Notes: generated by a model from the sequence alone, not told the origin. Numbered from the stretch's first letter, positions 9,417 to 20,276 are shown. The stretch: DNA of 64,000 nucleotides from Branchiostoma floridae (GCF_000003815.2 NC_049995.1:6556342-6620341); one strand, 5' to 3'. Numbers and translations: made by a program.

Positions 9417-9900
9417 TAATAAATAGCTTACAGCCAACTGGGCAGTCCTGACCAACACAGACTTTGAACTCAGTGGCGCCACCCTCGCAATATCGTAACA
9501 AGTCGCTAGGGGCCCGGGGCCCAAAACATAACCTACTTGGCGAGAGTAACAAATAACTTACAGCCAACTGGGCAGTCCTGACCAACACAGACTTTGAACG
9601 CGGTGGCATCCCCCTCGCAGTACCGTAACAAGTCGCTAGGGGGCCCAAAACATAACCTACTTGGCGACAGTAACAAATAACTTACAGCCAACTGGGCAGT
9701 CCTGACCAACACAGACTTTGAACGCGGTAGCGTCCCCCTCGCAGTACCGTAACAAGTCGCTAGGGGACCCAAAACATAACCTACTTGGCGACAGTAACAA
9801 ATAACTTACAGCCAACTGGGCAGTCCTGACCAACACAGACTTTAAACGCGGTGGCTTCCCACTCTCAATACCGCTAAGTCGCTAGGGGGCCCAAAGTCTA
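9417..9900 (-). pseudogene. Array of four truncated TSR-exon copies
   Basis: Four copies of the 3' half of the TSR exon (ending GQDCPVG then a GTAAG-type donor) lie 123-128 bases apart, with donor cores near 9429, 9557, 9681 and 9804. Each keeps RYCEGDATAFKVCVGQDC or close to it. They lack the WSNWTEC front half. The only upstream AG (in CCCCTAG) would give the wrong phase, so they look non-functional. They are spaced with copies of GGGCCCCCTAGCGACTTG. Confidence 0.75.
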
Positions 9901-10012
9901 ATCGTTTCCAGGTCTCATCAAGTAAATCCAATCAAGCATTCTCGAGTTATGCTGATAATACATAAAGACATACAACCGCTACCGAAGGCATAACTTTCTT
10001 GGCAAAACTTAC

Positions 10013-10195
10013 AGCCAACTGGGCAGTCCTGACCAACACAGACTTTGAACGCGGTGGCGTCCCCCTGGCAGTAGCGGCCGCCGTTCTGTGGAGCCGGGCT
10101 GTCACAGGTTCTACTGCGGACCTGCACGCTCACACCACACGTGGCCGTGCACTCTGTCCAGTTACTCCACGGCCCGAACATCCCATCTATGGGTC
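10013..10195 (-). CDS. Thrombospondin type 1 repeat (TSR)
   Basis: The 61-codon exon reads PIDGMFGPWSNWTECTATCG, then VSVQVRSRTCDSPAPQNGGR and YCQGDATAFKVCVGQDCPVG. The W-x-x-W-x-x-C core (a C-mannosylation signature), C-x-x-T-C-G (an O-fucose site consensus) and six cysteines identify a full TSR. Acceptor CTGCAG and donor GTAAGT, phase 1-1. TSRs bind glycosaminoglycans or matrix in many secreted proteins; partner unknown here. It sits between the A/B rod and the EGF domains. Confidence 0.95.
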
Positions 10196-10868
10196 CTGCA
10201 GGACATCAACGACAACAATGTCTCGGAAACATTCTTTATTTATTTTTATCTATTCGTTCACCTTTAGGGTCGTCCCTTCAGTTGATGTAACTGATTTCCA
10301 AGGGAGCCTAGTACAAAATAAATCATAACAAATCAAGAAAATCATTATTTACACAGGATTGAATTTACACAGGATTGAATCATAAGTTCATAATTATACA
10401 ACATAAAGTAGTGATCATCTTTGTATGAATAAATCATACAAATAAGTACATGGTACAAGTAACTATTACAACAATATTCACGTTTTGTTCACTCATTCTC
10501 ACTCGTGCAAATAGTTTCTTCATAATATAAACTCAAGCAAAACCAGTCTCATTATTATCACAAAATCACACATCGTGCTATTTCCGCAAGTTTCACTAAG
10601 AACAACGATCTATAAATTTACGACTTGGAATTCATAAATTTATAGATCGTTTGGTCAAATAGAGGAAGCACATTGGCACTGATAATTCGAGGTGTACAAA
10701 AATCCTAATATATCATGAAGCTTATCATGAGAACAGCAAAATCAAACTTATGTTTAAGGGCATTGCCCCGAAAAAAAATATTATTTGACTTCCTGTTGAT
10801 AGTTTAGCCAATCTTTGACAATGATTTACCTCAATTTACACAAAACCAGACAAAATGCAGAAACTCAC
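10196..10868. other. Intron between B1 and TSR, with perfect hairpin
   Basis: AT-rich. A perfect 16-bp inverted repeat (ACGATCTATAAATTTA) with a 14-base loop lies at 10605-10650. No exon seen. Confidence 0.7.
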
Positions 10869-11171
10869 CAGCTATTATGAAGGACATCAGAATAACCCTT
10901 TCCACACGTGTTATAGAGACAGAAATCTCGACACGTGTCTCGCTGCTAACGTCAGTAGACCATGAAAAGGCTGGTAAAAGTCGCTGTAGGTAGAACCTCT
11001 CGTTCAGCTCGATTCGTCTCGGCACAGGAGCCGAAACATCAACCAAGCTGCTGAAGTCTGTTGTGGTCACCATGGTGGTGTAGTGCGCTTGTAGGTTTGT
11101 GAGATGACGTTCAAAGTAGATCAGCATAGTTTCATCTGTTGTGCTGAGTGAAAGTTGCGATGGAAATACAC
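10869..11171 (-). CDS. Module B1 (last, most diverged B exon)
   Basis: 303 nt rather than 312. Reads VFPSQLSLSTTDETMLIYFE and keeps SLVDVSAPVPRRIELNERFY. It has lost the consensus middle (SWSVQANPQVEF becomes SWSTDVSSETRVEI). Donor GTGAGT leaves G, joining the TSR exon as Gly-Pro-Ile-Asp. Its divergence fits the oldest, edge position of a tandem array. Confidence 0.8.
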
Positions 11172-11398
11172 CTGAAAGAATGAGAAATGTTACATCTATG
11201 TTGCAAACTGCAAATTCTACAAGCTTTTGAGATGGATACAGTATGCATGCACATTTTACATAAGTGGAGAGAGTTGAAGAAAGACTGATTGCAGCTGCTG
11301 AGTGTCTAAGACAACTGCGGCAGTAGAACATAGTAACCAACTGCTACAGCATGCAAAGTGAACAAAAAGCTTTGCAAATAAGATGCTTTAATACGCAC

Positions 11399-11674
11399 CT
11401 ATTAGACCCTGGGTTATGTCGAGATTTTCAAGCTGCGTCAGCAAAAAGCCTGTATGTGTGACCCCTGGACCTTCCTGGTACACCAACACCCAGCGTTCAG
11501 ACTTCAATCTCACATTGGCTGTTGCTATAAGATTGACCAGTGGCACTCCGTCTTGGCTCTGAAGCTCTGTTAGCGACAAGTGAAAATCTTCGAGCTGGAG
11601 TTCTTCGGACAGTGGAGCGTCCAAGTTCAATTCCCAGACCGTTACGTCAGCACTCATAGCCGTGTAATCGAACA
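11399..11674 (-). CDS. Module A1
   Basis: Reads FDYTAMSADVTVWELNLDAP, ends DITQGLIG. 276 nt, acceptor CAG at 11675-11677, donor GTGCGT. Confidence 0.82.
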
Positions 11675-11857
11675 CTGAAAAAAAGAGAACAACAACTGAG
11701 TGTATCATACTTGTCTGTCATCTTTCGTTTGCAAGGCATATGAATAGCCTACACTGGCCACAAAGAATACACATAATGGATTAGAATAGTTGTCAGACAA
11801 TTCTACCATAATTAAACCTTAATTTACCTTCTTCAAAAGACTATGTGTTATACCCAC

Positions 11858-12169
11858 CTTCGACACTAGGTTGAGTAAAACTGACCAGAATGACTCTGTC
11901 AGTTGTACTTGGAGATACACTGATGCTAAACTCGACCTGGGGGTTGGCCTGCACAGACCATGATAATGTCGCTGGGAGTCGTTGTAAGTAGAAACGTTCG
12001 TTTAGCTCAATCCGACTTGGCACAGGAGCAGAGACATCCACCAGGCTGTTAAAGTCCGTTGTAGACATCATGCTGGTGTAGTCCGTTTGAAGAGAGGCCA
12101 GATGACGGCTGAAGTAGAGTTGGAAGGTCGCGCGTATGACGCTGACCTGAAGATCCCCAGCCAAGGCCC
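11858..12169 (-). CDS. Module B2
   Basis: Begins ALAGDLQVSVIRATFQLYFS. 312 nt; donor GTGGGT. A NAGNAG acceptor (CAGCAG) could shift the start by one codon. Indistinguishable in the parts I compared from B3 at 12811-13122. Confidence 0.82.
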
Positions 12170-12335
12170 CTGCTGTGAAAACGTAAGATTGAGTAAGCTA
12201 CAGTTCCTTTATCTGAGAACAAAGAGCTGATAAGGCTTCGACCCAGGAATATAGATTGGCTCAATTTTAATCAATGAACCATACCTAAAATTTGTAACTA
12301 AGATTATATCCAATAATAACACAAAAAGTACACAC

Positions 12336-12452
12336 CTGTCAGACCCTGGGTTATATCCAGATCCTCCAGCTCCGTCAGAATAAGCGCTGTATGTGTGGCG
12401 CCCGGACCTTCCTGGTACACCAACACCCAGCGCTCGGCCTTCAACCTCACAT
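12336..12452 (-). CDS. Module A2, broken by assembly gap
   Basis: Only the 3' 117 nt (VRLKAERWVLVYQEGPGATH onward) are sequenced; the 5' part falls in the N run 12453-12696. The remaining part is identical in the stretches I checked to the same part of A3. Confidence 0.75.
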
Positions 12453-12696
12453 NNNNNNNNNNNNNNNNNNNNNNNNNNNNNNNNNNNNNNNNNNNNNNNN
12501 NNNNNNNNNNNNNNNNNNNNNNNNNNNNNNNNNNNNNNNNNNNNNNNNNNNNNNNNNNNNNNNNNNNNNNNNNNNNNNNNNNNNNNNNNNNNNNNNNNNN
12601 NNNNNNNNNNNNNNNNNNNNNNNNNNNNNNNNNNNNNNNNNNNNNNNNNNNNNNNNNNNNNNNNNNNNNNNNNNNNNNNNNNNNNNNNNNNNNNNN
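12453..12696. other. Assembly gap (244 N)
   Basis: Unknown bases. The sequence on its two sides (11751-12452 and 12704-13405) appears to be the same ~700 bp twice. Confidence 1.
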
Positions 12697-12810
12697 CTCT
12701 ATTTCACTGGCCACAAAGAATACACATAATGGATTAGAATAGTTGTCAGACAATTCTACCATAATTAAACCTTAATTTACCTTCTTCAAAAGACTATGTG
12801 TTATACCCAC

Positions 12811-13122
12811 CTTCGACACTAGGTTGAGTAAAACTGACCAGAATGACTCTGTCAGTTGTACTTGGAGATACACTGATGCTAAACTCGACCTGGGGGTTGG
12901 CCTGCACAGACCATGATAATGTCGCTGGGAGTCGTTGTAAGTAGAAACGTTCGTTTAGCTCAATCCGACTTGGCACAGGAGCAGAGACATCCACCAGGCT
13001 GTTAAAGTCCGTTGTAGACATCATGCTGGTGTAGTCCGTTTGAAGAGAGGCCAGATGACGGCTGAAGTAGAGTTGGAAGGTCGCGCGTATGACGCTGACC
13101 TGAAGATCCCCAGCCAAGGCCC
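12811..13122 (-). CDS. Module B3
   Basis: Same protein as B2 and B4 (ALAGDLQVSVIRATFQLYFS and on), 312 nt, donor GTGGGT. Confidence 0.82.
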
Positions 13123-13288
13123 CTGCTGTGAAAACGTAAGATTGAGTAAGCTACAGTTCCTTTATCTGAGAACAAAGAGCTGATAAGGCTTCGACCCAGG
13201 AATATAGATTGGCTCAATTTTAATCAATGAACCATACCTAAAATTTGTAACTAAGATTATATCCAATAATAACACAAAAAGTACACAC

Positions 13289-13564
13289 CTGTCAGACCCT
13301 GGGTTATATCCAGATCCTCCAGCTCCGTCAGAATAAGCGCTGTATGTGTGGCGCCCGGACCTTCCTGGTACACCAACACCCAGCGCTCGGCCTTCAACCT
13401 CACATTGGCTGTTGCTATAAGATTGGCCAGTGGCACTCCGTCTTGGCTCTGAAGCTCTGTTAGCGACAGGTCAAAATCTTCGAGATGGAGTTCTTCGGAC
13501 AGTGGTGCGTCCAAGTTCAATTCCCAGACCGTTACGTCAGCACTCATAGCCGTGTAATCGAACA
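13289..13564 (-). CDS. Module A3
   Basis: FDYTAMSADVTVWELNLDAP with HLEDFDLSLTELQSQDGVPL; 276 nt; donor GTGTGT. Confidence 0.84.
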
Positions 13565-13747
13565 CTGAAAAAAAGAGAACAACAACTGAGTGTATCATAC
13601 TTGTCTGTCATCCTTCATTTTCAAGGCATATGAATAGCCTACACTGGCCACAAAGAATACACATAATGGTTTAGAATAGTTGTCAGACAATTCTACCCTA
13701 ATTGAAAATTAATTTACCTTCTTCAAAAGACTATGTGTTATACCCAC

Positions 13748-14059
13748 CTTCGACACTCGGTTGAGTAAAACTGACCAGAATGACTCTGTCAGTTGTACTT
13801 GGGGATACACTGATGCTAAACTCGACCTGGGGGTTGGCCTGCACAGACCATGATAATGTCGCTGGGAGTCGTTGTAAGTAGAAGCGTTCGTTTAGCTCAA
13901 TCCGACTTGGCACAGGAGCAGAGACATCCACCAGGCTGTTAAAGTCCGTTGTAGACATCATGCTGGTGTAGTCCGTTTGAAGAGAGGCCAGATGACGGCT
14001 GAAGTAGAGTTGGAAGGTCGCGCGTATGACGCTGACCTGAAGATCCCCAGCCAAGGCCC
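13748..14059 (-). CDS. Module B4
   Basis: 312 nt, protein identical to B2 and B3 in the window, with scattered silent or intronic differences (for example GGGGATACACTG against GGAGATACACTG). Confidence 0.84.
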
Positions 14060-14225
14060 CTGCTGTGAAAACGTAAGATTGAGTAAGCTACAGTTCCTTT
14101 ATCTGAGAACAAAGAGCTGATAAGGCTTCGACCCAGGAATATAGATTGGCTCAATTTTAATCAATGAACCATACCTAAAATTTGTAACTAAGATTATATC
14201 CAATAATAACACAAAAAGTACACAC

Positions 14226-14501
14226 CTGTCAGACCCTGGGTTATATCCAGATCCTCCAGCTCCGTCAGAATAAGCGCTGTATGTGTGGCGCCCGGACCTT
14301 CCTGGTACACCAACACCCAGCGCTCGGCCTTCAACCTCACATTGGCTGTTGCTATAAGATTGGCCAGTGGCACTCCGTCTTGGCTCTGAAGCTCTGTTAG
14401 CGACAGGTCAAAATCTTCGAGATGGAGTTCTTCGGACAGTGGTGCGTCCAAGTTCAATTCCCAGACCGTTACGTCAGCACTCATAGCCGTGTAATCGAAC
14501 A
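14226..14501 (-). CDS. Module A4
   Basis: 276 nt; protein identical to A3; introns on both sides also nearly identical to those around A3. Confidence 0.84.
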
Positions 14502-14684
14502 CTGAAAAAAAGAGAACAACAACTGAGTGTATCATACTTGTCTGTCATCCTTCATTTTCAAGGCATATGAATAGCCTACACTGGCCACAAAGAATACACA
14601 TAATGGTTTAGAATAGTTGTCAGACAATTCTACCCTAATTGAACCTTAATTTACCTTCTTCAAAAGACTATGTGTTATACCCAC

Positions 14685-14996
14685 CTTCGACACTCGGTTG
14701 AGTAAAACTGACCAGAATGACTCTGTCAGTTGTGCTTGGGGATACACTGATGCTAAACTCGACCTGGGGGTTGGCCTGCACAGACCATGATAATGTCGCT
14801 GGGAGTCGTTGTAAGTAGAAGCGTTCGTTTAGCTCAATCCGACTTGGCACAGGAGCAGAGACATCCACCAGGCTGGTAAAGTCCGTTGTAGACATCATGC
14901 TGGTGTAGGCCGTTTGAAGAGAGGCCAGATGACGGCTGAAGTAGAGTTGGAAAGTCGCACGTATGACGCTGACCTGAACACCCGTAGGTAAGTCCC
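14685..14996 (-). CDS. Module B5
   Basis: 312 nt; begins DLPTGVQVSVIRATFQLYFS, has AYTSMMSTTDFTSL. The intron upstream of it differs from those of B2-B4, marking the edge of the recently homogenised block. Confidence 0.84.
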
Positions 14997-15274
14997 CTGC
15001 TGTAAAAAGAATAAGTTAACACAGTTTTATATCTCCAAGTACATGACAAACAAAAAAAGGCAAAATATTGAAAAAGTGTATCGTTAGATTATCAAAACTA
15101 AATAATGTGGCATACTTTGAAATCAAATTACAATTACACTTCATTGTTACTTTCGTTTTTGGCAACAAACTTTGGATCAGTCTCTACACCAAAGTATAAG
15201 ATTTCATACATTGCATTAGGAAATAAAATTGTAAATTAGAGTTAAGATGAGAATAAAACACAGAAACTACACAC

Positions 15275-15550
15275 CTGTCAGACCCTCGGTTATGTCTAGG
15301 CTCCCCAACTCCGTCAGAATAAGCGATGTATGTGTGGCGCCCGGACCTTCCTGGTACACCAACACCCAGCGCTCCGCCTTCAACGTCATACTGGCTGTTC
15401 TTGCAAGATTGGCCAGTGGCACTCCGTCTTGGCTCTGCAGCTCTGTTAGTGACACCTGGAACTGTTCCAGCTGGAGTTCTTCGGACAGACCAGCATCCAA
15501 GTTTGATTCCCAGGACGTTACGTCAGCATCCATAGCCGCATAATCAAACA
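15275..15550 (-). CDS. Module A5
   Basis: 276 nt; FDYAAMDADVTSWESNLDAG, ends LGSLDITEGLTG. An older variant with QLEQFQVSLTELQSQDG. Confidence 0.84.
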
Positions 15551-15695
15551 CTGGAAGAAGAGAAGAACAACTAAGTCAATCATCCTTCATTTACATGGCA
15601 TATAAATAGCATAAACTGGTCAAAGAAAAAAAATATGTATAATGGCTGAGAATAGTTGTCATACAATGCTAAGAGAGACTATATGTTACACTCAC

Positions 15696-16010
15696 CTTCG
15701 ACAGTCGGTTGAGTAAAGCTGACCAGAATGACTCTGTCACTTGTGCTTGGAGATACACTGATGCTAAACTCGACCTGGGGGTTGGCCTGCACAGACCATG
15801 ATAATGTCGCTGGGAGTCGTTGTAAGTAGAAGCGTTCGTTTAGCTCAATCCGACTGGGCACAGGAGCAGAGACATCCACCAGGCTGGTAAAGTCCGTTGT
15901 AGACATCATGCTGGTGTAGTCCGTTTGAAGAGAGGCCAGATGACGGCTGAAGTAGAGTTGGAAGGTCGCACGTATGACGCTGACCTGAACATTTACAGCC
16001 AACGCCCCAG
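15696..16010 (-). CDS. Module B6
   Basis: 315 nt: a CAGCTG replaces CAGCAG at the acceptor, so the exon starts one codon earlier than in its sisters. Reads GALAVNVQVSVIRATFQLYF. Confidence 0.82.
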
Positions 16011-16171
16011 CTGTGAAAACATAACATTGAGTAAGCTACAGTTTGTTTATCTGAGAACAAATAGCTGATAAGACTTTGACCCAGGAATATAAATTGTCTT
16101 AATTTTGATCAATGAATCATACCAAAAATTTTAGCTAAGGTTATATTCAATTAAACACAAAAACTACACAC

Positions 16172-16447
16172 CTGTGAGACCCTGGGTTATATCCAGATCC
16201 TCCAGCTCCGTCAGAATAAGCGCTGTATGTGTGACGCCCGGACCTTCCTGGTACACCAACACCCAGCGCTCCGCCTTCAACCTCACATTGGCTGTTCTTA
16301 CAAGATTGACCAGTGGCACTCCGTCTTGGCTCTGCATCTCTGCTAGCGACACCTGGAATTGTTCCATCTGAAGTTCTTCGGAAAGTGCAGCATCCAAGTT
16401 CAATTCCCAGGCCGTTACGTCAGTTCGTATAGCCGCATAATCAAATA
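16172..16447 (-). CDS. Module A6
   Basis: 276 nt; FDYAAIRTDVTAWELNLDAA with QMEQFQVSLAEMQSQDGVPL; donor GTGTGT. Confidence 0.84.
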
Positions 16448-16605
16448 CTGAAAGAAGAGAAGAACAGCTCAGTGTATCATTCTTCAATTAAATGGCAAAT
16501 AGAAAGGCTACATTGGCAACAGACAAATATACATAATGGCTGAGAATAGTTGTAAATACAATTCTAAAAAACCTTAGATTAACCTTCTTTGTAAGACACA
16601 CCCAC

Positions 16606-16917
16606 CTTCGACACTCGGCTGAGTAAAGCTGACAAGAATGACCCTGTCAGTTGTACTTGGAGATAAACTGATGCTAAACTCGACCTGGGGGTTGGCCTGC
16701 ACAGACCATGATAATGTCGCTGGGAGTCGTTGTAAGTAGAAGCGTTCGTTTAGCTCAATCCGACTTGGCACAGGAGCAGAGACATCCACCAGGCTGTTAA
16801 AGTCCGTTGTAGACATCATGCTGGTGTAGTCCGTTTGAAGAGAGGCCAGATGACGGCTGAAGTAGAGTTGGAAGGTCGCACGTATGACGCTGACCTGAAC
16901 AGTTACAGCCAAGGCCC
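16606..16917 (-). CDS. Module B7
   Basis: 312 nt; ALAVTVQVSVIRATFQLYFS; donor GTGGGT. Confidence 0.84.
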
Positions 16918-17083
16918 CTGCTGTGAAAACGTAAGATTGAGTAAGCTACAGTTCCTTTATCTGAGAACAAAAAGATGATAAGGCTTCGACCCAGGAATAT
17001 AAATTGGCTTAATTTTAATCAATGAACCATACCTAACATTTTTAGCTAAGATTATATCCAATAATGATATAAAAAGTACACAC

Positions 17084-17359
17084 CTGTCAGACCCTGGGTT
17101 ATATCCAGATCCTTCAACTCCGTCAGAATCAGCGCTGTATGTGTGACGCCCGGACCTTCCTGGTACACCAACACCCAGCGCTCCGCCTTCAACCTCATAC
17201 TGGCTGTTCTTGCAAGATTGGTCAGTGGCACTCCGTCTTGGCTCTGCAGCTCTGTTAGTGACACCTGGAACTGTTCCAGCTGGAGTTCTTCGGACAGTGC
17301 AGCATCCAAGTTCGATTCCCATGCCGTTACGTCAGCATGCATAGCTGTATAATCAAAAA
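17084..17359 (-). CDS. Module A7
   Basis: 276 nt; FDYTAMHADVTAWESNLDAA; ends LKDLDITQGLTG. Confidence 0.84.
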
Positions 17360-17513
17360 CTGAAAAAAAAAGAGAAAAACAGCTGAGTGTATCATCCTTG
17401 GCAGATGAGTAGCCTACACTGTCCACAGAAAAAAAATGGCGAAGAACAGTTGTCACACAATTCTAAAAGAACCTTAGATTTAACTTCTTTGAAAGACTAT
17501 GTGTCACACTCAC

Positions 17514-17825
17514 CTTCGACACTCGGTTGAGTAAAACTGACCAGAATGACTCTATCAGTTGTACTTGGGGATACACTGATGCTAAACTCGACCTGGGGGT
17601 TGGCCTGCACAGACCATGATAATGTCGCTGGGAGTCGTTGTAAGTAGAAGCGTTCGTTTAGCTCAATCCGACTTGGCACAGGAGCAGAGACATCCACCAG
17701 GCTGGCAAAGTCCGTTGTAGACATCATGCTGGTGTAGTCCGTTTGAAGAGAGGCCAGATGACGGCTGAAGTAGAGTTGGAAGGTCGCGCGGATGACGCTG
17801 ACTTGGACATTTGTAGGCAATGCCC
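17514..17825 (-). CDS. Module B8
   Basis: 312 nt; ALPTNVQVSVIRATFQLYFS; donor GTGAGT, acceptor CTGCAG. Confidence 0.84.
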
Positions 17826-18075
17826 CTGCAGTACCAAACAGCATAATGAATAAGTTAAGGTTCAAACATATGTCTGATTACAAAGCATAATAGGAAAAAA
17901 GTCACAATGATGAAACGGCAATTGAACGTAATCATACTAAACTATTTCGATAAAAGATGTAAGATTATACTATTTTAGGGCAACAATGTTGAATCGATTT
18001 CTACCCAGCAATATAAATTCGACATTATTGCACTACAAACACATAAGATATTTCCAGTATAGCACATAACATATA

Positions 18076-18175
18076 NNNNNNNNNNNNNNNNNNNNNNNNN
18101 NNNNNNNNNNNNNNNNNNNNNNNNNNNNNNNNNNNNNNNNNNNNNNNNNNNNNNNNNNNNNNNNNNNNNNNNNNN
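18076..18175. other. Assembly gap (exactly 100 N)
   Basis: Round size suggests a placeholder gap of unknown true length. It removes the 3' end of module A8; the bases next to it (TTCGT after GAGGATCTG) already differ from all sister modules and may be poor contig-end sequence. Confidence 1.
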
Positions 18176-18434
18176 ACGAACAGATCCTCCAGCTCCGTCA
18201 GAATAAGCGCTGTATGTGTGACGCCCGGACCTTCCTGGTACACCAACACCCAGCGCTCCGCCTTCAACCTCACATTGGCTGTTGCTATAAGATTGGCCAG
18301 TGGCACTCCGTCTTGGCTCTGCAGCTCTGTTAGCGACACCTGAAATTGCTCGAGCTGGAGTTCTTCTGACAGTGCAGCATCCAATTTCGATTCCCAGGCC
18401 GTTACGTCAGCACGCATAGCCGTGTAATCGAAAA
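18176..18434 (-). CDS. Module A8, 3' end lost in gap
   Basis: FDYTAMRADVTAWESKLDAA through ALILTELEDL, then the gap. About 17 nt of exon are missing if it had the usual length. Confidence 0.78.
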
Positions 18435-18622
18435 CTGAAAAGGTGCAGCAACAAAACTACATGTAAGTCTCAGATCCTTCTTGTAGTGCTTGACGAATAT
18501 AAAATATTCCTCTAAGTAACTCTATTCTTCAGGACCAGAGGAAAACATACGTAGAAGAAAAGGCTATCATACAAATGAAAAAAAATTATCTTCTCTAATT
18601 TAATACTGTGTGTTACACCCAC

Positions 18623-18934
18623 CTTCGACACTCGGTTGAGTAAAGCTGACCAGAATGACTCTGTCAGTTGAACTTGGGGATACACTGATGCTAAACTCGA
18701 CCTGGGGGTTGGCCTGCACAGACCATGATAATGTCGCTGGGAGTCGCTGTAAGTAGAAGCGTTCGTTTAGCTCAATTCGACTGGGCACAGGAGCAGAGAC
18801 ATCCACCAGGCTGTTAAAGTCCGTTGTAGACATCATGCTGGTGTAGTCCGTTTGAAGAGAGGCCAGATGACGGCTGAAGTAGAGTTCGTAGGCATTGCGT
18901 ATGGCACTGACCACAACTTTTGCAGGCAAGACCC
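18623..18934 (-). CDS. Module B9 (first B)
   Basis: 312 nt; starts VLPAKVVVSAIRNAYELYFS, with a diverged front but consensus back half. Donor GTGGGT. Confidence 0.84.
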
Positions 18935-19532
18935 CTGTAGTAACGAAGAACATGCTTACTGAAGTTCAGTTTTCTTATCATCTGAAGCAAGATTTAACAA
19001 TTATTGTAGAAAAAACACTTTCTGTAGTTTTATCTAGTATATGGCCGGTATAACCACCCTTCGGTGTAACACACCAGCTTGGCAGGCACGGGGCGCGGCA
19101 GTAGCTGGTTATACATGTATTAGACTGAATGACCCGTCACACCTTACCTCTGCACATCTATTTTCAAGCGTTCTTTAAAAACTATACAGAGAAGATGCTC
19201 CTACTATCCTTGGTGATACATTCAATAAAACAACTTCTTAATGACATGCGGTGAAGATGATGATGATGATGATTCTTAATCAATGAGTTCCAGTTTTTTC
19301 ATCATCTGAAGCATTGATGACTAAGGCGATATTTAGGAGATACGTAAAGGTTAGCAGTTGTCATAGGAAAAACACATTCAATAAGATTTCGCAATAACAC
19401 ATTTTGATTTCTAGTTTACAATTCCTTGCTAGGCATATGCCTAGATAAGATTTTGTCATTGCAAAATTACATTGACCCTATCATTCTCCGAACAGTCGGG
19501 CATACTGAGAATGAGACTCTCTTTTTACATAC
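18935..19532. other. Intron A9-B9 with dispersed repeat
   Basis: At 19031-19215 it carries the fuller copy of the repeat also seen at 1285-1390 (GGCCGGTATAACC ... GCGTTCTTTAAAA ... GAGAAGATGC). A short (GAT)n run is at 19257-19272. No exon seen. Confidence 0.6.
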
Positions 19533-19808
19533 CAGTCAGACCCTGGGCTACGTCTAGGTTTTCCAACTCTGGCAGTAAAAGTGCTGTATGTGTGACGCCC
19601 GGCCCTTCATTGTACACCAACACCCAGCGCTCCGAAGTCAACTCCACGTTGGCTGTCCCTTCCAAATTGACCAATAGGGCTCCATCTTGGCTCTGAAGCT
19701 CTGTTAATGACACCTGGAACTCGTCTAGCTGAAGTTCCTCAGAAAGTGCAGCATCCACGTTTGAGACCCATGTGGTTATTTCCTCTTGCATGACATAGTA
19801 GTCAAACA
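19533..19808 (-). CDS. Module A9 (first A, joins mucin exon)
   Basis: 276 nt; FDYYVMQEEITTWVSNVDAA, QLDEFQVSLTELQSQDGALL, ends LDVAQGLTG. The most diverged A. Acceptor CAACAG; donor GTATGT. Joins the mucin exon donor at 20277 in phase 1. Confidence 0.84.
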
Positions 19809-20276
19809 CTGTTGAACGGCCGGTATGATTAATTGATTTGCCTGATAGCATGGCAACTCTGCATACAAACGTTTGAACAATACATGACTTTGACAAAGAG
19901 CCTTTTCTTATGCATTTTAGTTGGTTAGAATGTATGATGTTAGTTGCCAAGATTTTTGATTTCTTAGTTCAATTTTTCATGGACCCTGTTCGTGGCTTTT
20001 CATTTTCTACAAAGTGTTTCATTCGATATTATAAGACCAATTGTACTTCGAAAGTAATAATGAATACATCCATACTGAACCCAGCTTGGCAGTTTTGCAA
20101 GAGTATTATACTTTCAAAGATCTATGGACAATATCATATGTCCTTCTTTAATTGTTACCCATTTACTACTAAAAAATTACAATGGTTTGTTTTTCATTCC
20201 CTACCCCTTGTTAACGTATGGCAGCCTAGGTTTTTATACATTTCATTAGTAATCGGTAAGCATGTACATTACTTAC
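19809..20276. other. Intron between mucin exon G and A9
   Basis: About 470 bases, AT-rich, nothing recognised. Its GTAAGT start at 20276 is a full-consensus donor. Confidence 0.75.

Larger units (their letters stand above)
10869..19808 (-). repeat. Nine tandem A-B exon pairs (span)
   Basis: Transcribed from 19808 down: A9 B9 A8 B8 ... A1 B1. Every complete A exon is 276 nt and almost every B exon 312 nt, all phase 1-1, with donors of GTGTG/GTGGG type and CAG acceptors. A ends in variants of LDITQGLTG; B has IELNERFYLQRLPATLSWSV. Neither contains cysteine, neither matches a family I recognise. One A+B pair gives about 196 residues of probable all-protein rod between mucin stalk and TSR. B2-B5 and A2-A4 are nearly identical at DNA level, including introns, so recent unequal exchange or assembly duplication is likely. 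Confidence 0.85.

Noticed and set aside
10869-19808. Calling the A/B modules SEA domains
   Set aside because: SEA domains are common in mucins and of similar length, but I do not see the GSVVV-type cleavage site or a convincing SEA pattern.
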